DNA of 64,000 nucleotides from Fidelibacterota bacterium (GTDB taxonomy: Bacteria > Fidelibacterota > Marinisomatia > Marinisomatales > TCS55): positions 62,001-126,000 of the forward strand of contig JAAZYX010000020.1 of assembly GCA_014239435.1 (NCBI GenBank). The letters run 5' to 3'. Position numbers and translations under genes: made by a program. This document shows, one piece after another, positions 41,724-51,387 of this stretch; position 1 is the first letter of the stretch, and the number at the start of each line of letters is the position of its first letter. Under the pieces are notes generated by a model. That model did not search any database and had not been told where the DNA came from. It saw only the letters and a program-made list of their open reading frames with translations.

Positions 41724-43954
41724 AATAATGATACAGGATTAATGTCGATGGTAATACGGACACCTTTTTGAGTCTGTTTTAAATCATCAATTTTTAATCC
41801 TTTTCTTAGAAAGGTGTGTAGCCTAGTTCCGGATACGTCCTTATCCTTATTGGACTTAAAGACTATCTGCATACGCCAATTATCGCGAATGCGTTCCCGA
41901 TAACAATAGGATGGCCCAAGAATTTCCAATCCCTTAAACGGGTCAGGAAGTGATGTGCTGACCGTTTGGCTGACGGACTCCACATTTTGTTTGATTTTTC
42001 CGGCGAATTCGACTTTGGCAATCCAACTGAATGGCGGATAATTCAGGGACTTTCTTTCATTGAGCAGCACATTGTAATACTTTTTCAGATCCAGTTTTGA
42101 TGCGGCGTGAATAACAGGATTATCTTTATCATAGGTTTGAATCACGACTTCCCCCTGTTTTTGCCGCCTGCCGGCACGACCCGAAGCCTGATAAATCAGC
42201 TGAAATACTCTTTCTCCTGCGCGGAAATCCGGGAGGTATAATCCGGCGTCTGCATTAATGATCCCCACCAAAGTCGCATTTTCAAAATCAAGCCCCTTCG
42301 CTATCATTTGCGTTCCTAATAAAATATCTATTTCTCCCTTACTGAATTTCGTTAAGGTTGTGCTGATCACCCTAGCAGACTTCGCAGAGTCAATATCAAG
42401 CCTCTTAATTACAGCGGACGGAAAAGTATTTTCCACCAAATCTTCTACTCTCTGTGTACCAATTCCTGAAAGGTGGATCCGGTCGCCGGAACAGTTTTGA
42501 CATTGACTTGGCGGAGGTGATTGGACAAAGCCACACTGATGGCATTGAAGCGTATTCCCTCTTTTATGGTATGTTAATGTCACCGCACAATGCGGACATA
42601 CCTCCAAATATCCACAATCCATGCATCGAACAACCGGCGAGTGTCCGCGCCTGTTTTGCAGTAAAATGACTTGTTCATTATTATCTAATCTTTCTTGAAT
42701 TTTTTCCTGCAATAATGATGAAAAAATGTACCGGGGATTCCCGGCTTCTTCTGACTCTTCATTCATGTCAACAACATGAACCAAAGGATATTTTGCTCCT
42801 CCAAAACGTTTTGGTAAATGCAATAAATCAATTTTTCCTTTTACCTGATTGTAATAACTATCAAGGCTTGGAGTTGCGCTAGACAAAAGCACTACACTTT
42901 TATCAATTTTCCCCCGCATTAAAGCCACTTCTCTGGAATGGTACCTCGGATCCGGAGACTCTTGCTTAAAGGATGATTCTTGTTCTTCGTCCATTACAAT
43001 TAATCCGATGTTTTTTAACGGCATAAAAACAGCGCTCCTGGCTCCGACAACAACTTTAAAATCTCCAGCGCAAATCTGTTTCCAAATCCAAGCTCGTTCA
43101 GATTGTCCCAATTTTGAATGCCACAGGGTTACCGTGTCTCCAAAGGCTGCTTTGAATCTTCCGGCAATTTGCGGCGTTAATGAAATTTCAGGAAGAAGGA
43201 TGATGGCTGATTTTCCTTTTTTCAAAACTTTTCGTGCAGCTTCAATATAGATTTCTGTTTTACCGCTCCCAGTTACGCCATGCAATAAATACGGACTAAA
43301 ATTCTCTGCATTAATTGATGAGGTTAGTTTATTGATTACATCTTTTTGATCTTCATTAAACTTGATATCTTTATGAATAGGCTCATGTAAAAACCCCGTA
43401 GTAGATGGTAAAATTGATTTTTCTCCCAAAACCACCAGCCCAAGCTCATGTAACTTTTTGCATACTTGATAAGGGTTTTTCAGAACAGAATTTAATTCAC
43501 TTATCAGAATCGGTATTTTTTTCTGAGATAGAAAACGCAGAACCTCTTTTTGCGCTGTTGCCCTTTTCCCCACAAGAGTCATGTCAGGCGATTCTACAAG
43601 CATTACCGTCTTATTTGAATGGGGACTGTATTCTGTCGAAAGCCGGGTTGGCAGCACGGCGGTTGCGGCTTTGCCAAGAGGCACAAGATAATATTCACTG
43701 ACCCAAGTAATGAGCCTCCATAGTGCTTCGTTTAAAATCGGCTTATCATCAACAAGACCTGAAATTTCTTTTATGCGGCCTTTAAATTCCGTTTTCTTGC
43801 GAATACAAACTACGATTCCCTGAGCTGTTCTTTTGCCTAAGGGTGCTTTAACTCTTGAGCCAACCGCGATGGATTTCGAAAAAGCGCCCGGAACGCGATA
43901 GGAGAAAACCTTATAGCTCGAAATTGGGAATGCGACATCAACAAACATGGGCAT
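41720..43954 (-). CDS. priA: Primosomal replication helicase PriA
   Basis: The 744-residue protein has the P-loop G-V-T-G-S-G-K-T (residues 226-233), the Zn-binding region with C-x2-C pairs near residues 450-500, and helicase motifs V-I through L-G-T-Q-M-I-A-K-G-L-D-F. PriA restarts collapsed forks. The Walker B box reads D-E-E-Q (322-325) instead of the usual D-E-E-H. Two ATGs (43954, 43948) can start it. It is divergent from the glycosyltransferase gene, with 74 bases between them. Confidence 0.95.
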   Translation of the reverse strand: MPMFVDVAFPISSYKVFSYRVPGAFSKSIAVGSRVKAPLGKRTAQGIVVCIRKKTEFKGRIKEISGLVDDKPILNEALWRLITWVSEYYLVPLGKAATAVLPTRLSTEYSPHSNKTVMLVESPDMTLVGKRATAQKEVLRFLSQKKIPILISELNSVLKNPYQVCKKLHELGLVVLGEKSILPSTTGFLHEPIHKDIKFNEDQKDVINKLTSSINAENFSPYLLHGVTGSGKTEIYIEAARKVLKKGKSAIILLPEISLTPQIAGRFKAAFGDTVTLWHSKLGQSERAWIWKQICAGDFKVVVGARSAVFMPLKNIGLIVMDEEQESSFKQESPDPRYHSREVALMRGKIDKSVVLLSSATPSLDSYYNQVKGKIDLLHLPKRFGGAKYPLVHVVDMNEESEEAGNPRYIFSSLLQEKIQERLDNNEQVILLQNRRGHSPVVRCMDCGYLEVCPHCAVTLTYHKRGNTLQCHQCGFVQSPPPSQCQNCSGDRIHLSGIGTQRVEDLVENTFPSAVIKRLDIDSAKSARVISTTLTKFSKGEIDILLGTQMIAKGLDFENATLVGIINADAGLYLPDFRAGERVFQLIYQASGRAGRRQKQGEVVIQTYDKDNPVIHAASKLDLKKYYNVLLNERKSLNYPPFSWIAKVEFAGKIKQNVESVSQTVSTSLPDPFKGLEILGPSYCYRERIRDNWRMQIVFKSNKDKDVSGTRLHTFLRKGLKIDDLKQTQKGVRITIDINPVSLL

Positions 43955-44028
43955 TGAAAATAGAGGGGAGGTTCGCCAATGGGCAATAGATTCTTTATAT
44001 TCCTGAGCCGAAATATTGTAACCAATCC

Positions 44029-45516
44029 ATGATAAAAAACAAAAACCTATCTATCTGTTTTATTCTGTCTCTTGCATTGATTATTCTGAGAATTGGATTT
44101 ATCGGGACTACAATGGTTATAGATGATGAGGCGTACTATGCAATGTACGCTCGGCATTTATCTCCGGGATATATTGACCATGGGCCAATTGTCGCAATTA
44201 TAATTTGGATATCCACCTTCTTTTTCGGCGAAACCGGATTCGGTGTGCGCATAGGAGCTGTTTTGATGTTGTCTGTACTCGGATGGATTCTATATCGTTT
44301 TGGAGAAACACAATTTTCCCCTCGCACTGGAATCATTTTATCGTTATTAGTGACAGCAAATCTATTATTTCATACCAATGGAATTATTATAACGCCGGAC
44401 GCTCCATTAGCATTTTTTACCATAATCGCAATTTTGATGTATTATAAAGCATACCATCAGAATCCGAAATATTTTTTGCCCGGCGGGATTTTATTGGGGC
44501 TTGCACTCATGTCTAAAATTTCGGCAGTGTTCCCAGCCCTTGCCATTGCCCTATACCCAATCGTCAATCATCAAAAAAGAGAATATCTAAAAGATTTTCG
44601 ATATTACGGATCGTTCCTGATCGCCTTAATGGTGTTCAGTCCATTTCTTATTTGGAATGCAAACAACGATTGGGCTTTTTTCACCTATCAGGGCGCACAT
44701 GTTTCGCAGGGCGGAGGATGGAATTCATTTATAGAGCTGTGGTTGGGATTATTCATATTGTTAGGTCCGGTATTATTTTATTTTGCTACAGTAAAACCTG
44801 CGGCAATTTGTTTAAAAAGGGTGAGGCAAAATACAGGTTCCGATGATTTATATTATTTTTCCCTTACAGCTACTGTCCCTTTACTGTATTTCTTGGTGCA
44901 CTCATTTTTTTCCCGCATGGAAGTGAATTGGCCCGCACCGGTATTTTTTGGCGGATTATTTGTGTGTGCCATCATTTTCGACCAAAAATGGGAAAAACTA
45001 AGAAAGATGTTTTTGTTCCAGTTGTTTTACTCTTTAATTCTAATTGGCATAATAACCATCCAAACCTATGTGCCTTTTTTACCTTTGCGGGAAAATTCCG
45101 ATATCACGAATCGATATTATTATTACTCAAGCTTCAAGAAAGAAATGAAATCTTTTGTAAAAAGGGAGTTGGATGGAAGGGGAGTTCGTATTGCCTCGAA
45201 TAATTTTCAAATTCCTTCCATGATCAATCTGTACACAAATCCAAAGCTAGAAGCCGTCTGTCTTTCGATTGATTATCATGAGACACTATACTCTTTCTTA
45301 TATCCTGATTCTACTCTCATTGGCGATAATTTGATTATTATTTGGGAGGGGGACCAATTCCCCGGATCATTGAAGAATTACTTTAGTGACATAAAATTAT
45401 TAAAAACTTTTGAGTCAAATCGTGACGGGAAATTACTCGAACAGTACACATTCTGGGAGTGTACCGCGTTTAGGGGAAAGGGTGGGTTAAATAACAAAAC
45501 CCCCTTGAGGTTTTGA
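44029..45516 (+). CDS. GT39/ArnT-like membrane glycosyltransferase
   Basis: The 495-residue protein has about 11-12 helices and the GT-C fold D-D-E-A-Y-Y motif near residue 30, followed by H-L-S-P-G-Y-I-D-H-G-P. These are typical of dolichyl-phosphate-mannose- or polyprenyl-phosphate-sugar-dependent transferases (PMT/ArnT). It probably modifies lipid A, surface sugars or proteins on the periplasmic side. It is a single gene between two minus-strand blocks, with an AT-rich upstream region shared with priA. Confidence 0.87.
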   Translation: MIKNKNLSICFILSLALIILRIGFIGTTMVIDDEAYYAMYARHLSPGYIDHGPIVAIIIWISTFFFGETGFGVRIGAVLMLSVLGWILYRFGETQFSPRTGIILSLLVTANLLFHTNGIIITPDAPLAFFTIIAILMYYKAYHQNPKYFLPGGILLGLALMSKISAVFPALAIALYPIVNHQKREYLKDFRYYGSFLIALMVFSPFLIWNANNDWAFFTYQGAHVSQGGGWNSFIELWLGLFILLGPVLFYFATVKPAAICLKRVRQNTGSDDLYYFSLTATVPLLYFLVHSFFSRMEVNWPAPVFFGGLFVCAIIFDQKWEKLRKMFLFQLFYSLILIGIITIQTYVPFLPLRENSDITNRYYYYSSFKKEMKSFVKRELDGRGVRIASNNFQIPSMINLYTNPKLEAVCLSIDYHETLYSFLYPDSTLIGDNLIIIWEGDQFPGSLKNYFSDIKLLKTFESNRDGKLLEQYTFWECTAFRGKGGLNNKTPLRF

Positions 45517-45534
45517 CGCACCGTTCGGGGGTTT
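45497..45534. terminator. Weak convergent terminator
   Basis: AAACCCCC (45497-45504) and GGGGGTTT (45527-45534) can pair around a 22-base loop that includes the stop codon of the glycosyltransferase. Its long loop and short T tracts make it uncertain; it may serve both converging genes. Confidence 0.35.
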
Positions 45535-45557
45535 GTGGATTTATTGCGGTGTTTTTA

Positions 45558-46001
45558 TTACCCTTTAATCACATACAGTTTTATTTCAGATTTCAAATCT
45601 GCAGCAATTTTTACAGGAATATGATAAATCCCAAGCGCCTTAATCGGTTCTTCCAATAAAATTGCACCTTTATCCAGATCGATACCTTTATCAGACACAG
45701 CTTTTTGAATATCCAAAGTTGTAACAGAACCAAATATTTTTTCCTCTTCACCTACTTGGACTTCAATTGTGACTTCTGTCTTTTTAACTTGTTCTGCCAA
45801 GTGGATATGTCCTTCTACGAGACGCAGTTTCCTCAACTCAGAAACACGTTTTTTCTCGTCAGATAGAGCACGGTTTCTTTTTGAAGATCTAACAGCAAGT
45901 CCACGCGGGAAAAGGTAATTTCTGGCATAGCCCGGTTTTACAGTAATGATATCACCGGCTTCACCAAGTGCGTCTACATCGTCTAATAAAATGATTTCCA
46001 T
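45558..46001 (-). CDS. rplI: 50S ribosomal protein L9
   Basis: The 147-residue protein has the L9 start D-D-V-D-A-L-G-E-A-G-D-I-I-T-V-K-P-G-Y-A-R-N-Y-L with the family signature G-x2-V-x-V-K-P-G-Y-A-R-N-Y-L, then a connecting helix and the C-terminal domain. L9 binds 23S rRNA near the base of the L1 stalk. It ends the rpsF-rpsR-rplI cluster. Start 28 bases after the rpsR stop. Confidence 0.98.
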   Translation of the reverse strand: MEIILLDDVDALGEAGDIITVKPGYARNYLFPRGLAVRSSKRNRALSDEKKRVSELRKLRLVEGHIHLAEQVKKTEVTIEVQVGEEEKIFGSVTTLDIQKAVSDKGIDLDKGAILLEEPIKALGIYHIPVKIAADLKSEIKLYVIKG

Positions 46002-46028
46002 AATTATATCCTTCCGGTATATCCGGGA

Positions 46029-46256
46029 TTAATTTTCAATGACATTGGTGTAGGGCATCAATGCAATATTTCGAGCGCATTTAATCGCCTTAACCAGTTT
46101 GCGGTGCATTTTTGCCGACGTACCAGTAACGCGTCTTGGCATGATTTTCCCCTGATCATTTATAAACTGTTTTAATAGCTTCACATCTTTATAATCAATT
46201 TTTGTGACGTTGTTTTCCTTAAAAAAACAAATCTTTCTACGACTTACAAATGCCAT
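46029..46256 (-). CDS. rpsR: 30S ribosomal protein S18
   Basis: The 75-residue protein has the S18 core [12 protein letters not shown] and the segment [10 protein letters not shown]18 forms a heterodimer with S6 on the platform of the 30S subunit. The first 20 residues (R-R-K-I-C-F-F-K) carry one cysteine, C10, so a zinc site is unlikely. It lies three bases after rpsF. Confidence 0.98.
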   Translation of the reverse strand: MAFVSRRKICFFKENNVTKIDYKDVKLLKQFINDQGKIMPRRVTGTSAKMHRKLVKAIKCARNIALMPYTNVIEN

Positions 46257-46259
46257 GAA

Positions 46260-46799
46260 TTATGCCTCCTCTTTTTCTTCAATTTGGGGAACTGTTTCCA
46301 AATTGTTTTCCGATTCTGTTTCAGGTACTTCAATTTCTTCCACATTTTCGGGTTCATTAGACTTTTCTATTTCCGCTTCTGATTCTGGTTCAGAATTTGC
46401 ATTATCATCTGAGACAGCCTCGTCCGAAGTTTCCGATGTAATTGCGGGTGGTGAATCATTTGGCTCTAATTTATCATCTTTCCTGATTTCTTCAAGATAG
46501 ACCTCTGGCTTATTATCCAGTCTGACCGTTTGCGATCTTAAAATATTCTTATTCAGCTTCAAATATGTTTCAAAATCCGGCAATGGTTTTGGCTCAGCCG
46601 TTTCAAACTGGAGGAGGATGTACGTTCCATATTTATGTTTTGATACAGAAAATGCAAGTCTCTTTTTTCCCCAAACACGATGGTTTATGACTGAAAATTT
46701 ATTTTTTTCAATCTCTTTAGAAATTTCCCCAATAATATCTTGAAGCCGATTCTCTTCATAATTCGGATTCACAATGTATAGGGTTTCGTAATATCTCAT
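46260..46799 (-). CDS. rpsF: 30S ribosomal protein S6 with acidic C-terminal extension
   Basis: The chosen ATG at 46799 follows an AGGAG site six bases upstream and gives 179 residues. The upstream frame starts 12 codons earlier but overlaps hppA. Residues 1-95 are the S6 domain (Y-E-T-L-Y-I-V and Y-V/I-L-L-Q-F features). About 80 additional residues are mostly Glu, Ser, Asp and Pro with E-x-E repeats, an intrinsically disordered acidic tail. In E. coli S6 a glutamate tail is added by RimK; here a much longer tail is encoded genetically. Confidence 0.94.
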   Translation of the reverse strand: MRYYETLYIVNPNYEENRLQDIIGEISKEIEKNKFSVINHRVWGKKRLAFSVSKHKYGTYILLQFETAEPKPLPDFETYLKLNKNILRSQTVRLDNKPEVYLEEIRKDDKLEPNDSPPAITSETSDEAVSDDNANSEPESEAEIEKSNEPENVEEIEVPETESENNLETVPQIEEKEEA

Positions 46800-46815
46800 A
46801 TAATGCTCCTGATTC

Positions 46816-48957
46816 TTAGACAATGAGCGGTGCAATTACCAATGACACCACAGACATGAGTTTAATTAAAATATTTAGTGATGGTCCCGATGTATCTTTA
46901 AATGGATCGCCCACGGTATCGCCGACGACCGCCGCTTTATGCGCGTCGGATCCTTTTCCATACGATGTGCCATGTACGTCAATTCCTTCTTCAATCATTT
47001 TCTTTGCATTGTCCCAGGCGCCGCCAGCATTCGATTGGAAAATCGCCATGAGTACGCCACAAACAGTTACTCCTGCCAGCAATCCGCCAAGGGTTTCTGC
47101 ACCAAAAACGAACCCAACAAAAACGGGAGATGTAATAGCAAGTATGCCTGGAAGCACCATTTCTTTAATGGCTGATTGCGTTGAGATCTCAACACACCGA
47201 CCATGTTCTGCTTTGGTTAATCCCAATTCATATGCTGCGCGATCATCCTCAGACCAGGATGATTCATCGCCTTTATTCAGAACAATCAGGGCCGCTTTTA
47301 ACTCGGGAATATCCCTGAATTGACGGCGAACTTCTTCAATCATCGCCATGGCGGCGCGCCCTACGGCATTCATCGCAAGCGAGGAAAACAAGAAGGGAAG
47401 CATTCCGCCCACAAATAAACCTGCCATAACCTTGGGGTTAGAAATATCAATGCTTTCAATTCCAGTTTGAACCATAAAAGCAGCAAACAAGGCTAAAGCA
47501 GTTAAGGCCGCAGACCCGATTGCAAATCCTTTGCCGATAGCGGCCGTTGTATTCCCCACAGCATCAAGCTTATCGGTTCTTTCACGAACTTCCGAAGGAA
47601 GTTCGGCCATTTCAGCAATACCGCCTGCATTATCGGATATGGGGCCATAAGCATCAACTGCCAATTGGATTCCGGTATTGGCCAGCATTCCAAGAGCTGC
47701 CATGGCAATCCCATAAAGTCCCGCAAAATGATGGGCGCCCATAATGGCCGATGCCAAAATCAAAATTGGAATTGCAGTAGATTGCATTCCAACTCCCAAG
47801 CCAGCAATTAAATTTGTGGCGGGGCCCGTTAAAGATTGTTTGACAATCGATAAAACCGGAGGTGTGCCTGTCCCCGTATAATGTTCGGTGATCATTCCAA
47901 TGCCAAGACCTGCGGCAAGCCCGATAGTGGATGCCCAAAAAACGCCGAGGGTTGTATACTCTCCGTTGAGCGAAAATGATTCCGGCAGCAAGGATGTAAT
48001 TAAAAAGTACATTGCTGCAACCATAATTGCGGACGATCCAAATTCGCCGATATTCAAAGCTTTTTGAGGATTACCTCCTTCTTTCACAGAAACCATAAAG
48101 GTGCCAATAATTGAAACTACAATTCCAGATCCTGCAATGAGCAACGGCAAAATCACAAAATTCAGATTGAATTCACCTGCAACAAGAATGCTTGCTCCCA
48201 ACACCATTGAGCCAATAATAGATCCAATATAAGATTCAAAAAGATCTGCGCCCATTCCTGCAACGTCGCCAACATTGTCACCCACATTATCTGCGATGGT
48301 AGCTGGATTTAAAGGATGATCTTCTGGGATGCCCGCTTCTACTTTACCAACTAGGTCAGCGCCGACATCAGCAGCTTTTGTATAGATACCGCCGCCTACG
48401 CGCGCAAAAAGCGCAATCGAGGATGCTCCTAAAGAGAATCCCGATATAACGGTTAATATCGTTGGATAGTCTGCTTCGAAATAAAACTGATAAAATGTAA
48501 ATAATGATCCTAAGCCGATCACGCCCAATCCCACAACCGAGAGTCCCATGACCGATCCGCCTGTAAAAGCGACCTTCAGAGCCGGGGCCAAACCCGTCCG
48601 CGCTGCGTGGGTAGTCCTATTGTTCGCTTTCGTGGCAACTCGCATTCCGATAAAACCAGCTAACCCCGAAGTAAGAGCGCCCACAGCAAATGAAAGGGCA
48701 ATCAATTCGCTCGTCCCATCCCTGCCGGCATTTGCGTACCCGAGCAAGACTGCAACTACCACCACAAATAGTGCCAACACTCTGTATTCAGCCTTTAGGA
48801 AAGCCATTGCGCCATCGGCTATATTTTCGCCGATTTGTTTCATGCGATCAGTGCCTTCATCTTGCTTGGAAATCCAACTCGTTTTCCATGCCGAATAAAT
48901 CAAAGCCAACACCCCAGCACCAAGCACAGCCCATAAATATTGTGTTACATCGTTCAT
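46816..48957 (-). CDS. hppA: Membrane-bound ion-pumping pyrophosphatase
   Basis: The 713-residue protein with about 16 helices carries the substrate motifs [11 protein letters not shown] and D-N-V-G-D-N-V-G-D. It hydrolyses pyrophosphate and pumps H+ or Na+ out of the cytoplasm. The [10 protein letters not shown] segment has Ala where K+-independent enzymes have Lys, so K+ stimulation is likely. The pumped ion cannot be settled from these motifs. It overlaps pth by four bases and precedes rpsF. Confidence 0.96.
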   Translation of the reverse strand: MNDVTQYLWAVLGAGVLALIYSAWKTSWISKQDEGTDRMKQIGENIADGAMAFLKAEYRVLALFVVVVAVLLGYANAGRDGTSELIALSFAVGALTSGLAGFIGMRVATKANNRTTHAARTGLAPALKVAFTGGSVMGLSVVGLGVIGLGSLFTFYQFYFEADYPTILTVISGFSLGASSIALFARVGGGIYTKAADVGADLVGKVEAGIPEDHPLNPATIADNVGDNVGDVAGMGADLFESYIGSIIGSMVLGASILVAGEFNLNFVILPLLIAGSGIVVSIIGTFMVSVKEGGNPQKALNIGEFGSSAIMVAAMYFLITSLLPESFSLNGEYTTLGVFWASTIGLAAGLGIGMITEHYTGTGTPPVLSIVKQSLTGPATNLIAGLGVGMQSTAIPILILASAIMGAHHFAGLYGIAMAALGMLANTGIQLAVDAYGPISDNAGGIAEMAELPSEVRERTDKLDAVGNTTAAIGKGFAIGSAALTALALFAAFMVQTGIESIDISNPKVMAGLFVGGMLPFLFSSLAMNAVGRAAMAMIEEVRRQFRDIPELKAALIVLNKGDESSWSEDDRAAYELGLTKAEHGRCVEISTQSAIKEMVLPGILAITSPVFVGFVFGAETLGGLLAGVTVCGVLMAIFQSNAGGAWDNAKKMIEEGIDVHGTSYGKGSDAHKAAVVGDTVGDPFKDTSGPSLNILIKLMSVVSLVIAPLIV

Positions 48958-49526
48958 TTTTCGTCTTTTCCTTTTGAATTATAATGGTTCATTGTTTTAT
49001 TAATCCCATTACGGATAATTGACTCCGCAGCATCTGCCGAAGTTTGGATCATTGTATCAGCATCAACCTTATCCTTTTTTCTAAATGAGGTTAGTACATA
49101 CGATTCAGCGGGACGTTTGTGATCGCTAGCCGCCACGCCAATTCTCAGTCGGGGAAATTGGGTGGTTCCCAAACTGTATATCACAGATTCCATACCTCTA
49201 TGGCATCCATCACCACCTTTTGGGCGGATGCGGATTTTTCCAAGAGGTAAATCGACATCATCCAGCACGATATACATTTCGGAGAGATCAATACCAAATT
49301 CGCTGACAAAATGCTTTACAGCGCGTCCGCTCACGTTCATGCCTGTCGTAGGTTTCATAAGCACAATATCTCGATTCTGATCCTCTGCAAATACATAATC
49401 ACCGGTGCCCGGAGTAAACCTGCAGACCCACCGGCGCGCCAACTCGTCCAGCACCCAAAAGCCTGCATTATGTTTTGTGTCTGCATATTCATTGCCAGGA
49501 TTACCAAGGCCTACAAAGGCGATCAT
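48954..49526 (-). CDS. pth: Peptidyl-tRNA hydrolase
   Basis: The 190-residue protein begins [10 protein letters not shown] with the substrate Asn, followed by the catalytic H20 in K-H-N-A-G-F and D-D-V-D-L-P-L-G. It releases tRNA from peptidyl-tRNA that drops off ribosomes. It overlaps both the rplY end and the hppA start by four bases, as in the common rplY-pth order. Confidence 0.97.
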   Translation of the reverse strand: MIAFVGLGNPGNEYADTKHNAGFWVLDELARRWVCRFTPGTGDYVFAEDQNRDIVLMKPTTGMNVSGRAVKHFVSEFGIDLSEMYIVLDDVDLPLGKIRIRPKGGDGCHRGMESVIYSLGTTQFPRLRIGVAASDHKRPAESYVLTSFRKKDKVDADTMIQTSADAAESIIRNGINKTMNHYNSKGKDEK

Positions 49527-50221
49527 GATTCCTTATTGGCCTGCTTGCTATCATCAGATTTTTCTTCTTTTGAATCGCCTTCTCCTGCCTCTTCACCTTC
49601 TTCGCCCTCTTCACCTTCTTCGCCCTCTTCACCTTCTTCGAGTTCCTCTTCCGGAAGCTCAGGCTCAACTTCGGTAATCGGAGGCTGAATGCTCACCACC
49701 GTGGTATCCTCAGCGGTAATAACTTCGACTTCATCGCCAAGGGAAATATCATGGACAGTTAAGTTTTGGTTGATATCCAATGCAGTAATATTAATAATCA
49801 CATTTTCCGGAACATCGGTAGGAAGGCACTGAATATCCAAAGTCGTTAAATTCTGCATTAATACTCCGCCTTCCTTAACGCCTTCAGCCTCACCCTCAAG
49901 TACAATCGGTATGGAAATACCAATTTTTTCACTCATACGCACTCCCTGAAGGTCAACATGAATAATTTCTTCTGTTACGGGATGATACTGGACTGATTTC
50001 ACCATGACAAAACGTTTCCTGCCGCCAAGCTCGACTTCAAAAATATGGCTGCCGCTGTGGACTGCTTTATGAAATACACCTTTGTCCAAAACGAGATTTT
50101 TGTTTTCCTCACCATGGAAATAAAAGACTGCGGGAATTTTCCCTTCGGATCGTAGGGATTTTGATGCGGCGCGTCCGAGGGATTCGCGTGTATCAATATT
50201 TAATTCTGTATAATTTGCCAT
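49523..50221 (-). CDS. rplY: 50S ribosomal protein L25/Ctc with acidic C-terminal tail
   Basis: The 232-residue protein is of the longer L25/TL5/Ctc type: an N-terminal 5S rRNA-binding domain (about 1-95) and a second beta domain (about 96-185). It ends in an approximately 45-residue tail of repeated E-E-G-E-E-G units and Lys/Ser. L25 binds 5S rRNA. The tail is encoded by an 18-base tandem repeat (49591-49640). It starts 14 bases after prs and overlaps pth. Confidence 0.95.
   Translation of the reverse strand: MANYTELNIDTRESLGRAASKSLRSEGKIPAVFYFHGEENKNLVLDKGVFHKAVHSGSHIFEVELGGRKRFVMVKSVQYHPVTEEIIHVDLQGVRMSEKIGISIPIVLEGEAEGVKEGGVLMQNLTTLDIQCLPTDVPENVIINITALDINQNLTVHDISLGDEVEVITAEDTTVVSIQPPITEVEPELPEEELEEGEEGEEGEEGEEGEEAGEGDSKEEKSDDSKQANKES
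49591..49640. repeat. 18-base tandem repeat in the rplY tail
   Basis: The unit CTTCACCTTCTTCGCCCT (plus strand) occurs twice in full (49591-49608, 49609-49626) and once partly (49627-49640). It encodes the E-E-G-E-E-G type acidic tail of L25 and could vary in copy number. Confidence 0.9.
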
Positions 50222-50235
50222 GGGATAACTCCTTG

Positions 50236-51183
50236 CTAAAACTCAAACAGGGCACTGACCGATTCGCCTGAGTGAATTCGTTGTATTGCCTGCCCAAAAA
50301 TTTGGGAGACTGTAATTACTTTCATTCGGTTCATAAATTTTTCTTCGGGTATTTCGACGGTATCTGTTACAATAAGATTGGAAATATCCGATTCTTTAAT
50401 TCTTTCAACTGCGGGGCCCGATAAAAGAGCGTGTGTTGCAATTGCAGTTACAGATTTTGCACCATTTTCTTTTGCAGCATTGGCCGCATTCACGGTTGTG
50501 CCGGCGGTGTCTATCATATCATCAATGATTAATACGTGCCTGTCTTTTAGATCCCCAATTAAATGCGTCACCTCTGCGCGATTATGCTCGTAGCGCCTTT
50601 TTTCAATCAAAGCGAAATGCATTCCCATATGCTTTGCATATGCCTGACTCATCAGAGCCGATCCAACATCCGGAGAAAGCACAACGCTGTTTTCGGGTTC
50701 CCTGCCCAATTTTTTTATTTCTTCTAACAAAACCATTCTGCTGTATAAATGGTCAAACGGAATAGACGCAAATCCTTGGATTTGGGTGGAATGAAGGTCC
50801 ATAGAAATTAATCGATTGGCGCCGGCGGTCGTGAACATATCTACCATGACCCGTGAAGAAATAGGAACTCTCGGCTGATCTTTCCTATCCTGCCTTCCAT
50901 AACCAAAATAGGGGATGACTGCGGTCACTCGTTGGGCAGAGGCCCTTACAGCCGCGTCTAGCATTAGGGTAAGTTCAAGGATATTTTGCGCTGGAGCGTT
51001 TGTTGGTTGAATGATAAATACGTCATCTCCCCGAATATTTTCCTCGAATTTTATCCAGAGCTCACCGTCAGAAAAATTCTTGATAGATGCTTCGCCTAAA
51101 GGGATTCCAAGATACTCAGCAATCCCTTGCGCAAGTTTGGGATTACTGCGTCCTGAAAATAGTTTTAATGTTCTTTTGCTCAT
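50236..51183 (-). CDS. prs: Ribose-phosphate pyrophosphokinase
   Basis: The chosen ATG at 51183 gives 315 residues; the longer frame runs back through the tRNA-Gln gene and is not coding. Motifs include F-S-G-R-S-N-P-K-L-A near the start, the P-Y-F-G-Y-G-R-Q-D-R and the PRPP loop D-D-M-I-D-T-A-G-T. It makes PRPP from ribose 5-phosphate and ATP. It lies 15 bases downstream of tRNA-Gln and just ahead of rplY, so it may share the tRNA transcript. Confidence 0.96.
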   Translation of the reverse strand: MSKRTLKLFSGRSNPKLAQGIAEYLGIPLGEASIKNFSDGELWIKFEENIRGDDVFIIQPTNAPAQNILELTLMLDAAVRASAQRVTAVIPYFGYGRQDRKDQPRVPISSRVMVDMFTTAGANRLISMDLHSTQIQGFASIPFDHLYSRMVLLEEIKKLGREPENSVVLSPDVGSALMSQAYAKHMGMHFALIEKRRYEHNRAEVTHLIGDLKDRHVLIIDDMIDTAGTTVNAANAAKENGAKSVTAIATHALLSGPAVERIKESDISNLIVTDTVEIPEEKFMNRMKVITVSQIFGQAIQRIHSGESVSALFEF

Positions 51184-51198
51184 AATTTTTTTCTTTAG

Positions 51199-51269
51199 CT
51201 GCCGGGCTTGGATTCGAACCAAGATTAACGGCGTCAAAGGCCGCGGTCCTGCCCTTAGACGACCCGGCA
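51199..51269 (-). tRNA. tRNA-Gln (anticodon TTG)
   Basis: A 71-base cloverleaf with a 7-bp acceptor (TGCCGGG/CCCGGCA, discriminator G), the anticodon loop CTTTGAC with TTG, and the T-loop TTCGAAT. CCA is not encoded. It lies four bases from tRNA-Asn on the same strand. Confidence 0.95.
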
Positions 51270-51273
51270 AGTG

Positions 51274-51345
51274 CTGGGACGGGTGGATTTGAACCACCAT
51301 CATCCGGATTAACAGTCCGGTGTCTTGCCATTAGACCACATCCCA
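51274..51345 (-). tRNA. tRNA-Asn (anticodon GTT)
   Basis: A 72-base cloverleaf with acceptor TGGGATG/CGTCCCA (one T-G pair), the anticodon loop CTGTTAA with GTT, and the T-loop TTCAAAT; discriminator G. CCA is not encoded. Confidence 0.95.
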
Positions 51346-51387
51346 ATGGGTTTTTTCTTTTAATGGATAATTCTAATGCTCTGGAGA

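Noticed and set aside
51184-51303. An extended prs frame upstream of 51183.
   Set aside because: It overlaps the tRNA-Gln gene and part of tRNA-Asn; ATG 51183 fits the family N-terminus.
51199-51345. Both tRNA-Gln and tRNA-Asn have a U1-A72 pair, as needed by the GatCAB amidotransferase.
   Set aside because: E. coli tRNAs with direct charging also have this pair, so it does not show indirect aminoacylation. gat genes are not in the window.
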